From Staphylotrichum longicolle (taxonomy: Eukaryota; Ascomycota; Sordariomycetes; Sordariales; Chaetomiaceae): a stretch of 64,000 nucleotides of DNA. The notes below the pieces were generated by a model, which was not told where the DNA came from, did no database searches, and saw only the letters and a list, made by a program, of their open reading frames with translations. Position numbers and translations under genes: made by a program. The DNA lies in contig JAHCVI010000002.1 in the NCBI GenBank assembly GCA_019096155.1, positions 5,246,579-5,310,578 of the forward strand. Reading direction: 5' to 3'. This document shows positions 1 to 12,013 of this stretch, piece after piece (within the stretch, counting starts at the first letter, position 1; each line of letters starts with the position of its first letter).

Positions 1-188
1 GGGTTCGACGCTCACCAGTACCTGAGGGAATCAAGAGATTCGCCAGCACAACCCGAGTGCTTGGGAGTGCAATGGGGGCTTCTCCATGCAACGCGCACAC
101 GCTGGACCAGCCAAGACATAACCAGAACAGATCAGTCAACCAGGGTATTCCAGAAATTCCAAAACGCTAAGCTGTCATCAGATTCACT

Positions 189-2682
189 TCAATCACAGAG
201 CCCGACACCCCAAGTCTCCCCCTCTCCCACCCCCCAAAAATATTCCGTGAATACCACGCTGCAATGATGCCCCTCATTCGAGGTTTCTTCCGGCGCTTTG
301 AACGACGAGGCGGGCAATACCTCGAAGGCTTGCGGGGTATCCGGCAAAGGCGTCGTCGCTGCTAAACTTGTTGAACCGCTGGAGGGAGTTTGACCTGGTT
401 CATCAACCAGGCGCGGTGATGTGTGGGATCCTACCCCCGCAGGGGAAGATTCGGCGCCCTCGACTGCCATCGGGCCCGCGACCATCACTCGGGCTTTCAG
501 CCAAACTAATGCAACAGGATCACTATCCGTTCCAGCGTTGATGCCTGGAAGATTGATGTTGTCCGTCACCACCGCCGGTTGCACAACCATGACGATCTGC
601 TCGTCGGTCTGGGCGTCTTGTGGCGACCCTGCAGACTTGTCCTTAGAGACCTCATTTCGGTGGTTGCGAGCTTCGACTTCGACCTGGGCGTGGCAAAGGG
701 TCACAATCGGGGTTGCGGTCCTGATCTCCCTGCTCCCCAAATGCCTCCAGCCATGCAACCGTAGAGGCGTGACACGAGTCCCCAGTCTACATGAGAAGCG
801 CAGTGCCTCGTCGATGATGTCTGTCAATGTGCGCTCAAGCTTCTCGATTCCGCTCGCATCCTGGTCCTGAAGGAGAAATCGTGCAGATCCACCGAGAAAC
901 CGCTCTTTCAGCTTTCTCGCGTAGTTGAGGCGGGAGTCGACAAATGTTCGGCATGACTCGTTCGGGCCCGCAGCTGCAACGTCTTTCAGGCTGAAGCCGC
1001 CATCGGCGAACAGCCGCATCATCTGAGCACGCCAATGGTGAGCGGCTGCTCTCGCGTCTTCATCCTGTGCTGTTTGAAGCAATTTGTCAGCTGGCTCCTG
1101 GAATAACAAGATTTTGGGCGTTTGCTAACTAACCATCAGTGAGCATGTGAACAAGCCTCTCCATGTCGGGCTTTAGAGGCAGGCCGAGGAAAGACGTGCT
1201 AGCGGCTCCAGGGGGTGGCAGCATAGATGTTATCAGGGGTGGTGGAAATTGGGGGCTTCGAGGGGTCTCGAGTTGATTCGGGCCGGGTCGGACAGGCACA
1301 ACGTTGCTGAAGGTATTCATGCCCATGCGGAAGCCAACGGCCGGGGAGCCAGGCAAAGGCTTAGCAGACACAATGCTGGGGCTTTCCAGCGTGCCAAGGG
1401 ATGTAGCGACAAACACCCACATCGGCGTCGAGATGATCCCGTCACAGATGAAGTGAGCCAACATGCCGTTAAGAAGAGCGTGCAGGGCCTCTTTACCGCC
1501 AACGAGTAACTCTGGTGGGAGGCCACCCGAATCGGTCATTCGAACGAATCCTCTGACATCGTCGCAGAGCTCTCGTAGTTGCAAGGGGTGAAGTCCGCTG
1601 CTGAGCCGGTCCGCGTCTTGATGCCCAAAATCCGTCGCCCAGCCGTGCCATGCGGCATCTTGGCGATCAAACCATGCCGATATTTCGTCGTTGGACAGGA
1701 TGCCTGGAAGCTTTTGGGGGTGCCTGCTCACAACATCCAACAGCTGCTCCCCCATCTCTCGCATCCTGGTCTCAAACTCGATGTCTTTGCGACGGATCCC
1801 CTCGTTCCACTGTCGTGCTCGGCGCTCATGGTGTTGTTTCATCGCCGCAAGCTTTCGTGTGAGATCTTGGTTTCGGCGAGTAGCTCACGCTCAGTGCGTT
1901 GCAGTGCGGCGATTCGCTGATACAGGCTCCGATTCTCTTGCAGCAGCTCGCTTTCGGAGCTCTGAGCAGCTTGCTGTGCCATGGACTGGAGGAACCGGTT
2001 TATCCGCTCGTCGGCAAGACCCCGATCGCTCGTCGTAGTTCTGTCGTTCGGTGTTCTATTGGAGTCCCTCGCAACAGATGACCTGCTGTGGGTGGAGTGC
2101 GACCTGTCTCTGGGGGCCGTCGGTGTGGCCACGCTCCTGCTTCTGCTCTGATCCCTCGTGTTCTCCCGGCCTTCACGACCGTCGCGGTTGTCTTGCGCAC
2201 CACGGGTCTTGCTGCTGGAGCGAGACTCAGAGAGACTACCCCGAGACTGGCTGTAGGACCGGTGTATGCTCTCGACAAGTTGTGCTGCTGAGGGAACGCT
2301 TCCTCTGCCCCAAGTCGCCGAATTCAACCACCGTGGAACTGGGCGTTCCGGGTTCCTCGTAGACGGGCTGCAGTAAATTGTTGGGTATGGGCGTCAAGGG
2401 GGGGCTACTGGAGCCGAGTCCGGGCTGCAGTGCTGTGATGAACCGGGGATTTGTGCTCGGTCTGGGACTGCCGTTTGTGGGCGTTGTGGAATTGAGTTCA
2501 TTGAGACGTGGGCTGTGGTGCGGATTGCTACGTGAGGACGTTGAGTCTCTCGGTAGCACCACAATACCCTCTTTCCGGGGCTCGAGCGGGGAGAAGCTCA
2601 TCGTTGAAAAGGTGGTCGATAGAGGCGGCAGAGGCGAATCTGACCCCATCTTTGACTCCGTCACAAGCGTGGATAAGATCAT
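189..2682 (-). CDS. Conserved fungal hypothetical protein with coiled coil (frame-disrupted)
   Basis: Function unknown. The N-terminal part (from ATG at 2682, or at 2649) is Ser/Pro/Thr-rich and disordered-looking. A Ser/Arg-rich stretch follows, then a Gln/Glu/Arg-rich coiled coil (about 1790-1960) and a conserved-looking globular block at about 1290-1740 containing the motifs ISAWFDRQDAAWHGWA and LHPLQLRELCDDVR. From memory this block occurs in uncharacterised Sordariomycete proteins. A clear intron lies at 1133-1071 (GT...CTGAC...CAG) and joins the exons in frame, giving HMLTD-A-QDEDAR. The reading frame changes without an intron at about 1871-1873, where one A appears missing from an AAA run, and again between about 2300 and 2340. 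The C-terminal 250 residues are low-complexity. Coordinates span the composite gene; the N-terminal exon structure is uncertain. Confidence 0.55.
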
Positions 2683-4047
2683 GAGGAAGCCAACGGTGTC
2701 GAGATATGAGGTGCGACGCTTCCATGCGACCGCCGACCGATCGCAAGCCGTATTGGATGCCTTTGATCAAAAGCCGAGACAGGCGAACGAACGCAACAAC
2801 ATGCCCCCAGAGAAGACCACCTCAACAATGGAGAAAGACATGAAAGAGAATGCGATGGGTGAGGGGACAATCCGGCCAAGGAACCCACTCAAACCGACGT
2901 TGGGGGGAGGGCTCGAAAATGCGGGATTCCTGCAAAACTGCCCAGCGCAAGACAAAAGGGGACCTTGCAATCAAACGGAAGTTTCCAGCCGCCGGACCAC
3001 GCCACACCGGCCTCACTGGGCGAGTTTGGCCAACAGGCGAGGCATCTGCATGAGCACGCGCACACTGTGCGGCTGCCCTCAAGGGCCGACGGGGCCACGA
3101 CAATGGAAGACGCCCAGCCGCCAGCTTGTTGCGACTTAGCCGCCGAGCCCTTTCCGACCCACCCAGCGGGAAACTTCATTCCCCTATTCGTCAGTGCGAA
3201 ACTCAAGACGGCAGGACAATCCAGCACCAACTGCAGCCTGCCCTGTGTTAAAACCGTGAGACAGAACTCACGGGATGCTCCATCCTGTTTGTGCCTTGCA
3301 AATGTGCCAATTCTCGTGGCGGATGAAGTTTTGCCGAGCCTCGTCGCTCACGTGTGAATGGAACACAGCTTGTGGTCTCCGGCAGGGGGTAACGGACGCA
3401 ACCCCGCTGCGTGTTGTGAGCTGGGTGTCCTGAACTTTATGGACATTTAGATTGGGAATCTGAGAGATATTCACTGTGTTTTTTGCTTCCGCGGCGACAT
3501 GAATTTGATGGACTGGACATCAAGACAAGAAGGTCACCGGCGTTTGGGTTTGTGCATGAGTGCAGTAAGCATCCGCACTGTAGGCGATGCGCCTGCTCGC
3601 ATTTCTGCGCGACTGAGATGGTGTGATGAAATTCAGTAGCCAATCACAGCGAGTTTGGGGCAGGCATGCCAGGATGCCCGATAACAGGGACCACGATGGA
3701 ACCAACCAAATCTGGGGATTTGCGGAGAGAGCTTTTTCCAAAAGGTGTTGCTGCCTGACCTTTTGGACGGAGCGAGCACGTGTCTGGGGCCTGGTCCTGG
3801 TGTACACTTACCAGGACGCTGATGCAATTCGGCTGACTGGGGTAAGCACTCGTCGTCCTCAAGCAATTCAAGTAACTACCTACCTTCGTTCTCTCTGCGA
3901 ATCCAGCTGCTGAAGACATGGCCTTGGTCGCGGAGGTAGCTAGTCATATGTTTCAATCGATGACCTTCAATGAATCCGTAAGGTAAATTTAAATTTATGG
4001 GTACCGGTAGAATCCCATACATTGCATGTAAAATCTCCCGTTGAATG
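2683..4047. other. Intergenic region, no gene seen
   Basis: About 1.36 kb between two genes transcribed leftward. It contains only short ORFs without recognisable domains. It should hold the promoter of the 189-2682 gene and the 3' region of the hydrolase. Confidence 0.5.
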
Positions 4048-4900
4048 TCATAATAATGTCTCAAGAAATGCCATCAACTGCTTTGCCACAGCGTCTGGAG
4101 CGTCCAGCGGCGAGAGATGGCCGGAACCGGAAAGCATCTCGAATCCCGCCTTCGGAAACCGGGAGACCACCTCCGCTTGTACTCTGTCAATGTGTTCCAC
4201 CACGTCCTCTGAGGCAGCAAGGACCAGAACAGGCACTGCAATCAAGCCAACAGACCCCGATATGTCCTCTCCCATGGCATATGTAGGCCATGCCTCTCTT
4301 GCCCACTTGTTTCCCCGCAACATGTCTGCAACAACAAAGCCGGGCAGGTTTCCGTTTCGGAAGGTCGACGTCAGAACATTTTCTGCCACGAAAGTCGCCG
4401 AGTTTTCGTTGTCGTATGCATGCAATTGCTGTTCCCTCATTTCCGGAGGCAGCACAAGTGGTGTCGGGGGAGCCGGGCTTACAAGGACAAGCCCTTGCAA
4501 GACAGCTGCTCTTTCGGTCGTGCCAGCTTGGAGCACATCCGCGAGGCAACCAGTTGCGCGACTTTGGCGCCATGGATAACCCACAAGGACAACACTTTTG
4601 AGCTGAAGGGCGTCAATAACTCCTCAACATCGCTGGCCAAAGCTGCAATGGAGTACGCCGCTTTGTCGTGTGGCCCGGTTGAGGCGCCCAGCCACGGAAG
4701 TCGACGGCGACTGTGGAGTATGTCTTTGAGACAAGCGGATTGACGAGCGACCACGTGGCGGCCGAACCTCCCCAGAAATGGAGGAAGACGACTGTCGGTG
4801 ATTTTGATGATTCGGGGTTTTGAAGGGGTTGAGAGATGAAAGCATGGATTTCGGTGTCAGGTTGAATCGCAATGACCCTGAGTGCTGTTTTTGAGGACAT
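4048..4900 (-). pseudogene. Alpha/beta-hydrolase with several frame breaks
   Basis: The product resembles a small alpha/beta-fold hydrolase of about 280 residues starting at ATG 4900 (MSSKTALRVIAIQPD). The N-terminal part contains the oxyanion-region motif VVFLHFWGGSAATW and the strand VAVDFRGW. The C-terminal part contains the strand VPVLVLAASEDVVEHID and a terminal SGSGHLSPLDAP, which supplies the expected acid and His. Continuity is broken at about 4687-4689, 4614, 4575-4577 and 4539. In three of these one base is missing from a G run on the coding strand. The break at 4575-4577 falls on the nucleophile elbow, so no GxSxG motif can be read in any single frame. It is either a pseudogene or a badly sequenced gene. 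The family is clear; substrate and cluster membership are not. Confidence 0.6.
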
Positions 4901-5843
4901 GGTGACTTTCGCCGCTTCGGGCAAGAAGACACGGCCAAGCGCAAGAGTCCTGCCGTTGGCCGACGTAATTGGATCAAGGTGTCTGACCTCAAGAAGCTGT
5001 GGTGAAAGGAGTTCAATCACGCGGTTAACCTTTGCTTTATATGGTCAGGAACCAGTTTGCCTTATCCCCGATATCAGTTCCGAAGGGCCTCGGGGATTTG
5101 ATCACAAAAAGACTTTACACCCGAAGCAGCTCGGAAGTTCACGCTCTTGATGCACAATAACATGTCACTGTCAGCACTAACAATGGGCAACCGTGGGATC
5201 TGGGAATGGATGGTACGTCTTGCCCGAGATCACTGCCACTTCATCCGAAGGGTGATTCAACTTAACCTCCGACATCAACAGCCACGGCAGTGTGCTGTCT
5301 CAACAAGATCAGCAGAACTATTTTTAAGCTTTCTGTGGAGGGGGATGACCTTTGTTCTTGGGAATTAATCTTTGACCTGGCGCCAAAGATGCGGTAAGGA
5401 AGGTAACAACAAGCACCTTAAGACCTCAACCGGAAGATGAAAGACCGAACTTGGGGAAAACGACCTGTTGGCCAACAAGTCTGATACGATCGATTGTCAG
5501 CTCCGGCATGTCACATACATTGCACGATCCTTCGACACCTATGAAGGAGAGACTGGTCAACCGCGCCAGGAGACTATCTCGAGAAACATGAAACCGCTAG
5601 TGACTTGGTGATCAGCGGCAGTAGGGTACGCATTGCTTGCCGCTGCTTGTGTTACGGTGTCAACCGAGATGTGGGGGGGTCCTTTTGGAAAAACGGGCAG
5701 AGATTGGGGGATAATTGCAACGCGACTCGGCTGAATTCTTCAGCTACGCGCAGGCACACAATACGACACAGCTTCTTCGCTCACAGGGACGCCTTTCCTG
5801 TCGTAAAAGGCAGCCCTTACCCTTTGTCAGATAACATTCCGTC
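4901..5843. promoter_or_regulatory. Divergent intergenic region, hydrolase / beta-lactamase-like gene
   Basis: About 940 bp lie between the start of the leftward hydrolase (4900) and the rightward secreted protein (5844). No coding segment was recognised. It presumably carries both promoters, but no specific operator could be defined. Confidence 0.4.
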
Positions 5844-7679
5844 ATGAAACTCATCGGGTCGCACATCGTTGCCATTGTTGGGCTCATCGCCACATCATGC
5901 GGCGCTCAGAACTGCCCCATCCTGGGGCCATCCTATCCAGCAGCGACTGATCTGGCCTCTCCTGCCTTCATTGCGGCCAGCATCAAGTTTGACGAAGCAC
6001 TCAGCTCAAATTCCCGGATTGACCAAGATGGAGTGTCCTTCGCAGTTGAGGTCTATTCTTCTCACTTGAAAGACACGCGCCCAATTCATCGCCGATTCAA
6101 CACTGCCGTTGCGCAGAACGACTCAGTCACCGTCGGTCCTCACACCTTGTTTCGCATCCACAGTATATCCAAGGTCTTGACGGTTTATACAATGCTCTCA
6201 AAGCTGTCGTTCAATTACTGGCATGAACCTGTCACCAAATACGTCCCAGAGCTCGCGGACAGCCAGTTACAGAACGTTGTCAGGGATGTGGATTGGTCCG
6301 AGGTCACGCTTGGGTCTTTGGCGAGCCAAATCAGTGGAGTATCCAGAGACTGTACCGTCATCTGCTCGTGGTGTTTTTATTGCGAGTTCCCGCTTCTGAT
6401 ATGTTGCTCGCAGATGCCCTTGGTGATGGCTCTTCAGTTTTCTCAGCACTCCCTGGGCTGCGAAAGCTGACCGACTTTGAGCTTGTTAGATGTAGCTCAC
6501 CTCCGCTCAAGCCATGCACAAGAGCGGATGCTCTGAAATATGTGCTCCAAACTTGGCCTCTGGGCCCATCTTACCGCACGCCAAACTATTCAAATATGGC
6601 TTTTCAGATCCTCGCCTACGCTGTCGAGAACATCACAAGAACACCGTTCCCGGACCTGGTCACGGACCAGCTTCTGAAGCCCCTAAACCTTACCCGGACT
6701 CTTCTCTCTCATCCTGGTAACGACACAAACGCTGTGGTGTATGACGGTTGGGATTTGGACTTTGGGGACGAATCTCCGTAAGGGCACCCACCCCACCGAC
6801 CACACAGGCAGAGAACTCGTTAACTCTGACCCTGGTAGCACCGCCGGCTACTACTCCTCGCTAACTGACCTAACCGCACTCGGCCGCTCGATCCTAAACT
6901 CATCCCTCCTCCCGCCGCTCACAACCCGCAAATGGCTCAAGCCAATAACCCACACCTCGAGCCTGCGTTTTTCTGTTGGCAGCCCCTGGGAGATTCTCCG
7001 TGAGTCAGTGCCAGTCAGTACGCATCCCAATACCAAAACCACACGCGTTGTCGACCTCTACACAAAACAGGGCGGTGGAGACGGTTACACTAGCCTGATG
7101 GGTCTGTCTCCGGATCACGATATGGGGATCTCCATACTCACGGCCGGCCCCGCCTCGTCGGCTACCTTTCTCGCCATCCGGGAGCTCTTCGTCGACATTT
7201 GGCTCCCCGCTGCAGAGCAAGCGGCGCGTGACCAGGCAGCTGTAAATCTTGCAGGCAGGTATACCCTCGGTTCCGAAAACAACACAAAGTCGTGGTCAGT
7301 CGCTGAGGTTTCGTTGCTGCCGGATGAGCCAGCGCTGGCTCTCTCGAAGCTGGTTAGCAACGGGACGGACGTTCTGGAGTTCTTGAAGGCAAATTCGAAG
7401 CAGCTTGCCGGCGGGGAGGGCGGGTCGGTGAAGATGTGGCTTTATCCGATGGGGTTGGTTTCTCAGAGTGGCAGCTGCAAGAGTAGGATGGCGTTTCGCG
7501 GCGTAATTGGATTTTCTGGGAAACCGGCCGCCGAGGACTGTGCGTCGTGGGCCGAAGGAGATCGGTTGAGATGGGGTAACTATCCGGCAGATGTGTTTGT
7601 GTTTGAGATGGGAGAGGATGGGAGGGCGAGCGCAGTGGAGGTGCCGGTTTTGGGGACAGCGCTTCAGAAGGTCAATTAA
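5844..7679 (+). CDS. Secreted beta-lactamase-related serine hydrolase
   Basis: The protein has 570 residues from three exons: 5844-6351, 6414-6777 and 6839-7679. Both introns (62 and 61 nt) are GT...AG and restore frame exactly; the first join gives SRDYALGDGS and the second DESPTAGYYSS. The N-terminus MKLIGSHIVAIVGLIATSCGA is a signal peptide, so the product is probably secreted. The class C beta-lactamase/penicillin-binding-protein fold is shown by the SxxK motif in IHSISKVLTVYTML and the YxN motif in PNYSNMAF. A C-terminal lipocalin-like extension of about 150 residues follows. In fungi such proteins act as esterases, lactonases or amidases rather than antibiotic-resistance enzymes. A lactone-cleaving role near a macrolactone cluster is conceivable but is only inference. 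The gene is intact and not obviously co-regulated with the PKSs. Confidence 0.8.
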
Positions 7680-8519
7680 CGGGCTGCCTGATAGGAGAAG
7701 ATGGACTGGCGAGATCATCAGTTACCAGTCAGCTTGGTGCGGTGTCAAACACCAGTTCGGGCATAGCTCATTGATAAAGGTGCCGAGAACTTTGATGATG
7801 TTTTATGAGCACCAATAATGGACTTTGAGCGTCGGTTACCGTGAATTAGGTGCTGCCGGCTTCTACATGTGTCGATTAAGGAGATCTGATAGGTTGAGAG
7901 ATTGCATGCTCTGAATGTCTGGCATGATGTAATGCTACTTCCTGTCCCGCTCTCAACAGTGAGCTTCAGATATCAATAATCTATTGACCAAGACGGTGAG
8001 ACAGACTGCTTCATCAATGCGTTGTCAGCAGAATGTACAGTCGATGGTCGGTCTTGGGAGAGTCCCAACCTGGTCTGCATCATGTTCTACAACACCGGGA
8101 GGAAAAAGATGAAGCGACATAACGTCAGAACATTCATCTACCTCCAGAACAACAGACGCCTCGCCAACCATGACCCATAACCCGCGCCGAACACTGCAGA
8201 AATCTTGCGTCTGCCGCTAATTTGACTCCGAAAACTCTTCAGCGTGCAGGCTGAGCATGGCAACAATCTCCCAGCTCTGCTCTGAAAGGGCCAGTCAGAC
8301 CAGAGAGAACATCGTCGTTTCAAGGCAGTGCACGACGTAGGCGCATGGGGTACAGAAGCTGGCTGGCTTGACACAATCGAGCCCGTTCAGTCGGCGGCAT
8401 GACTGTTAGGCGCTCGAATTTAGGCAATGTCTCTTGACAAGTTGACGCCGTGTCTCTGCATGTTGTTCTGACACATCTTCGATCTCCAGTGTGACAGGAT
8501 AGCGCGGATAATGTAGATG
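7680..8519. other. Intergenic region, no gene seen
   Basis: Downstream of the beta-lactamase-like gene. Only short overlapping ORFs without domain signatures were found. Confidence 0.4.
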
Positions 8520-8890
8520 GGAGTGTTACTCTTGTCTGTACTGTCAGTGTCACTGCCTGGTCGACTTCTTGCATCATGTTCGGTCGTCGTGACGAGGAAT
8601 TATCGATAGACATGGATGTGGTTGTCGTCACCGGCGGGCTGGGCGCTGCCCTTTTGAACACTGTGAAAGCTGGTATGTCTGCTGTGCCGGCCGTGGATCG
8701 GTCCGCAGACCCCTGGATGATGTGCCCATTGAGCCGAGCAACTTTGTGCGGTTTTTAGACCACGACGAGAACAGCCCCAGCTGTGGCAGCCATCGCACCA
8801 GCAATGGCTTTAGCCGCATTGCCGCACCGCAAATAATGCCGAGATTGACCTCGACAATGGACCACACTGGTATGGTCTGGGAGGAGGCAG
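8520..8890 (-). pseudogene. 3' relic of a rhodopsin-domain integral membrane protein
   Basis: On the minus strand the segment WSIVEVNLGIICGAAMRLKP, followed by a hydrophilic Ser/Arg tail, matches the last transmembrane helix and start of the cytoplasmic tail in the fungal rhodopsin-domain (PTH11-like) membrane protein family, as I remember it. The matching tail continues in a second frame near 8650-8570 (SMSIDNSSSRRPNMMQEVDQ), implying a frame break. No upstream helices were found in the following 1.2 kb, so only the 3' end remains. Family assignment rests on one short motif. Confidence 0.4.
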
Positions 8891-10125
8891 AGGAGTAGCG
8901 AGTGAGACTGGTGCCTCAGCGACAATGACACTGGAGGTCCCGCCGTCCCGAGAGCTCATGAAACGATGATCAGGAGGTGAGTGTCAGGAGAGATATAAGT
9001 GCAGGGCCCTGGGGGGCGGACAAGCCAAAATCAGGGAATTTTCTTTTCGTTCATCTCGACCGAGGGAGGAGAAGTAGAACCCCTCTGGGTGCTGTTCAGC
9101 TGTAACCCTCCTTTGTCATCCATTTGCTTTTATCCCCTCCACGTCCGCCGGTGTTCGCGGATCGTCTGTCGAGACTTCCCAAACATTCGTCTGTTTTGCC
9201 TCGATGCAAGCCAACAGCAGATCCTCATCCGATCCCATCCGCGGCATCAAAGCCGGAGGAATTAGTCTCGAGAGAGAGTGGGGGCTCAAGGGTTGTCGCC
9301 GCAAGCTCATACCGGATATGGCCTCCTTTCGTCGTCACCCCCGCCCAACGGTTCGCGGGGAACGAGGGACCCTGTCGGGCCGCCCCTTGCTAAGCCGCGA
9401 GGAGAGGCAGAAGAAAATCGTGCAGCGACACCATTCTTGTTGATTGTTCGGGATCCTGAAAGGGAAGCGCTCTGATTGATCCGCTAAACTGGTACCCATT
9501 ACCGTGGGTCCCTCCATCCGGCCTCGAGCCGGCATCCAAGCGAGTGCTCCGTCGCCCCACTCGGGTTGCTGTGGTTTTTTTCTGCTCAGGAGTCAAGGCA
9601 TGTGCAAAAATGCCTGCCGAGGGAACTCCTGCCTGTCACCTTCTCGAGTCCCACTGCATACCTACCTATATGTGTTCCGCTGGAATAGTGTTGTCCATGA
9701 AGGATCGATGACGGGAAAATGATGGACTCCAAACCCTTGGGTCCCCTTCGGGAATTTTTGGCCAGTCCTTTGTGAAGGTGCGCCAAAGGATTCATGGGAT
9801 GTTTGTCCATTGGGGAGAGACATCTTCTTGAACAAGAAAGAGATCTGCATCACTTTGACCCCCTGCCAGGGGATTTCAACGCCAGAGGAGACTTGTCTGA
9901 CGTTTACGTTAGCGTGGGGGAATTAGGACCCAACAGGGTCCAACAAGGATCATCGTTAACGAGGCCGAGGAATCGACATGCAGCAGCATCGCAATCATAT
10001 AGATGCCCAGGTACGCGCTGGGTTCCGTCCATCCATGCCCCGAATGAATGTGTTCCAAAGACGATCCTGTTCGAGATCCTGCTCACCCTCGGGAAACTGC
10101 CATTCCACAGTGTTTGAGAAAGGTG
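8891..10125. other. Intergenic region, no gene seen
   Basis: About 1.2 kb upstream of the acyltransferase. It contains short ORFs on both strands with no recognisable domain, and presumably the acyltransferase promoter. Confidence 0.4.
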
Positions 10126-11810
10126 ATGCCAGGAGGCTCTAGACGGAACCCCCGATCACTAATGGACAACATCCTGGGGCGTAAGCCGGCTCCGTGCCGA
10201 GACCCGACGGACAGGGAGGTGCCGCTGCATTTCTTTGAGACCAGTCTGCTGGTGCAGGGAAACAACATGGCCGTGTCGCTTGTTTTCGATGACGTGCTGG
10301 AGCCAGAAAAGCTGCGGGAGTCCCTCGAGGGGCTAATCAAACGAGACGGATGGCAGAGGTTGGGGGGCCGCCTCGTGAAAAACGTACGGACTCTCAGACC
10401 GTCGCAACCCAAGGCCTTTGCCGGTTTGGAAAAACGAAAGACGTAACTAACCACGGCTCAATCTCCCTTGGGATGCATAGGCTTCAGGCAAGATCGAATG
10501 GCACATCCCAAGCGAGTTCACGACCTCACGGCCGGCCCTCCGCTTCACTCACGTCGACCACGGCATGCCAGCAGCGGAACACCCGGCTGCCTCACGCATC
10601 CAAGACCAAGTGACCGGCCCGCCGTGGTCGGCGACCCAGACCACCTTGCCCCTCTGGCCTGGGAGCCTGGTTACAAGCCTGGTGCATCAACGACTACTTG
10701 ACCGCCGACATCCCTGTGCTCGGCCTGCGCGTGAACTCTTTTACCGACAGAACTGTCGTGGTGCTGCAGTGGCAACACGTCGCCTTCGACGCGCTGGGAA
10801 TGCAGTATGTCGTGGAGAACTGGGCCCGTATGTTATGGGGCAAAGAGAACGAGATCCCTACGCCGTGCGGCTTGGACGCGGACCCCTTTGACGCGCTCGC
10901 AAAAGGCACGCGATCCGCCGCAGAACCGCATCTACTTGCTGACCGCCGGGTCGGATTAGGAGGCATGCTTAGATGGGGACTTGGCTACGGTGTCGACATG
11001 CTGGTCCGGGCCAAGGAAAACCGCATGGTTTGCGTGCCCGAGACATACTGGCGGCCGCAGCTTGAGAAGGCTCTGACTGAGCTCCGTGCCGAGGCGGCTG
11101 AAAAAGGGGAGGACGCCTCCAAGGTGTTTTTGACAGAAGGCGACATCCTGACCGCCTGGACGCTGCGTTGTGTCGTTGCCTCTCTCGAAATGAATCCAGA
11201 GCGGACGGTAAGTGAGCCTGGCTTCGTGGTCATTGGTCTGCCTCTGACACACCCTCGCTGATGTGCCTTGCAGGTCGCAGCATCCATCGCCATGTCCCTC
11301 CGCAAGTCATTTGAGGGTGACCTCATTCCTCCCTCAGCAGAGCGTCCTTATGTCGGCAACGCCTTTGGATGGGCTAATGTACTGGTCCGCGCAGGCGACA
11401 TCACATCCAAACCGCTGAGTTGGCTCGCCTGCCAGGTGCGGCGCGCCATCAACGAGCAGGGCACGGCCGCACAGCACGAGGCCTACTACGCCATGGTCCG
11501 CAACTCGGGTATGGGACTGCCCATTGTCATCTTTGGTGATGGCGGCATGGCTCAGGTCGGCTTCTCGAATTGGGACAAGGCCGGCCTGTTCCGCCTTGAT
11601 TTTGCGCCCGCCCGCAGCACCCCGAGGGACGGCGTGTCCTGCCATCCGTCATACGTGCAGGAAAACCATGGCCCGGTCAAGCCAGCTAACGGTTTCTTTG
11701 TATTGGGCAAGGATAGCAAGGGGAACTACTGGACATCGGCGTGCAAGGTCAGGAGTCAATGGGCCAAGTTTCAACAGCATTTGGACAAGGAGTTCTCAGA
11801 AGGCATATGA
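10126..11810 (+). CDS. BAHD-like (trichothecene acetyltransferase-type) O-acyltransferase, two internal frame breaks
   Basis: Probable acyl-CoA-dependent O-acyltransferase of about 480 residues. Exons are 10126-10383, 10481-11207 and 11274-11810. Intron 1 (97 nt) ends at TAG and gives the join VKN-ASGKIEWHIP. Intron 2 (66 nt) is in phase 0. The catalytic HxxxD motif is visible in QWQHVAFDALGM, and the later structural motif reads NAFGWANVL in place of plant DFGWG, as in fungal members. Within exon 2 the frame shifts at about 10598-10612 and again at about 10680-10684, where single bases seem to be missing; the flanking protein is otherwise continuous. A BAHD enzyme beside an HR-PKS suggests acylation of a hydroxyl on the polyketide, but none is needed for radicicol itself. 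It may therefore be an accessory or non-cluster gene. The start could also be ATG 10162. Confidence 0.65.
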
Positions 11811-12013
11811 AGTAGAATTATGTTGTATATGGCAGATGCTCGTCGTGATGTGGGATGCAGTCAGGGGCTACATAAGTAGAATATCCATCATTGATGCAGA
11901 ATGCAAAGCCCAAAAAAGGCGAACAAGGGAGACAATATCAAGGAAGTGAGTTGTGTCTACACGTGGCGTTCAGGGACCCCCACCCCGAGGCAATGCAGAT
12001 CCCCGCTCGTGAT

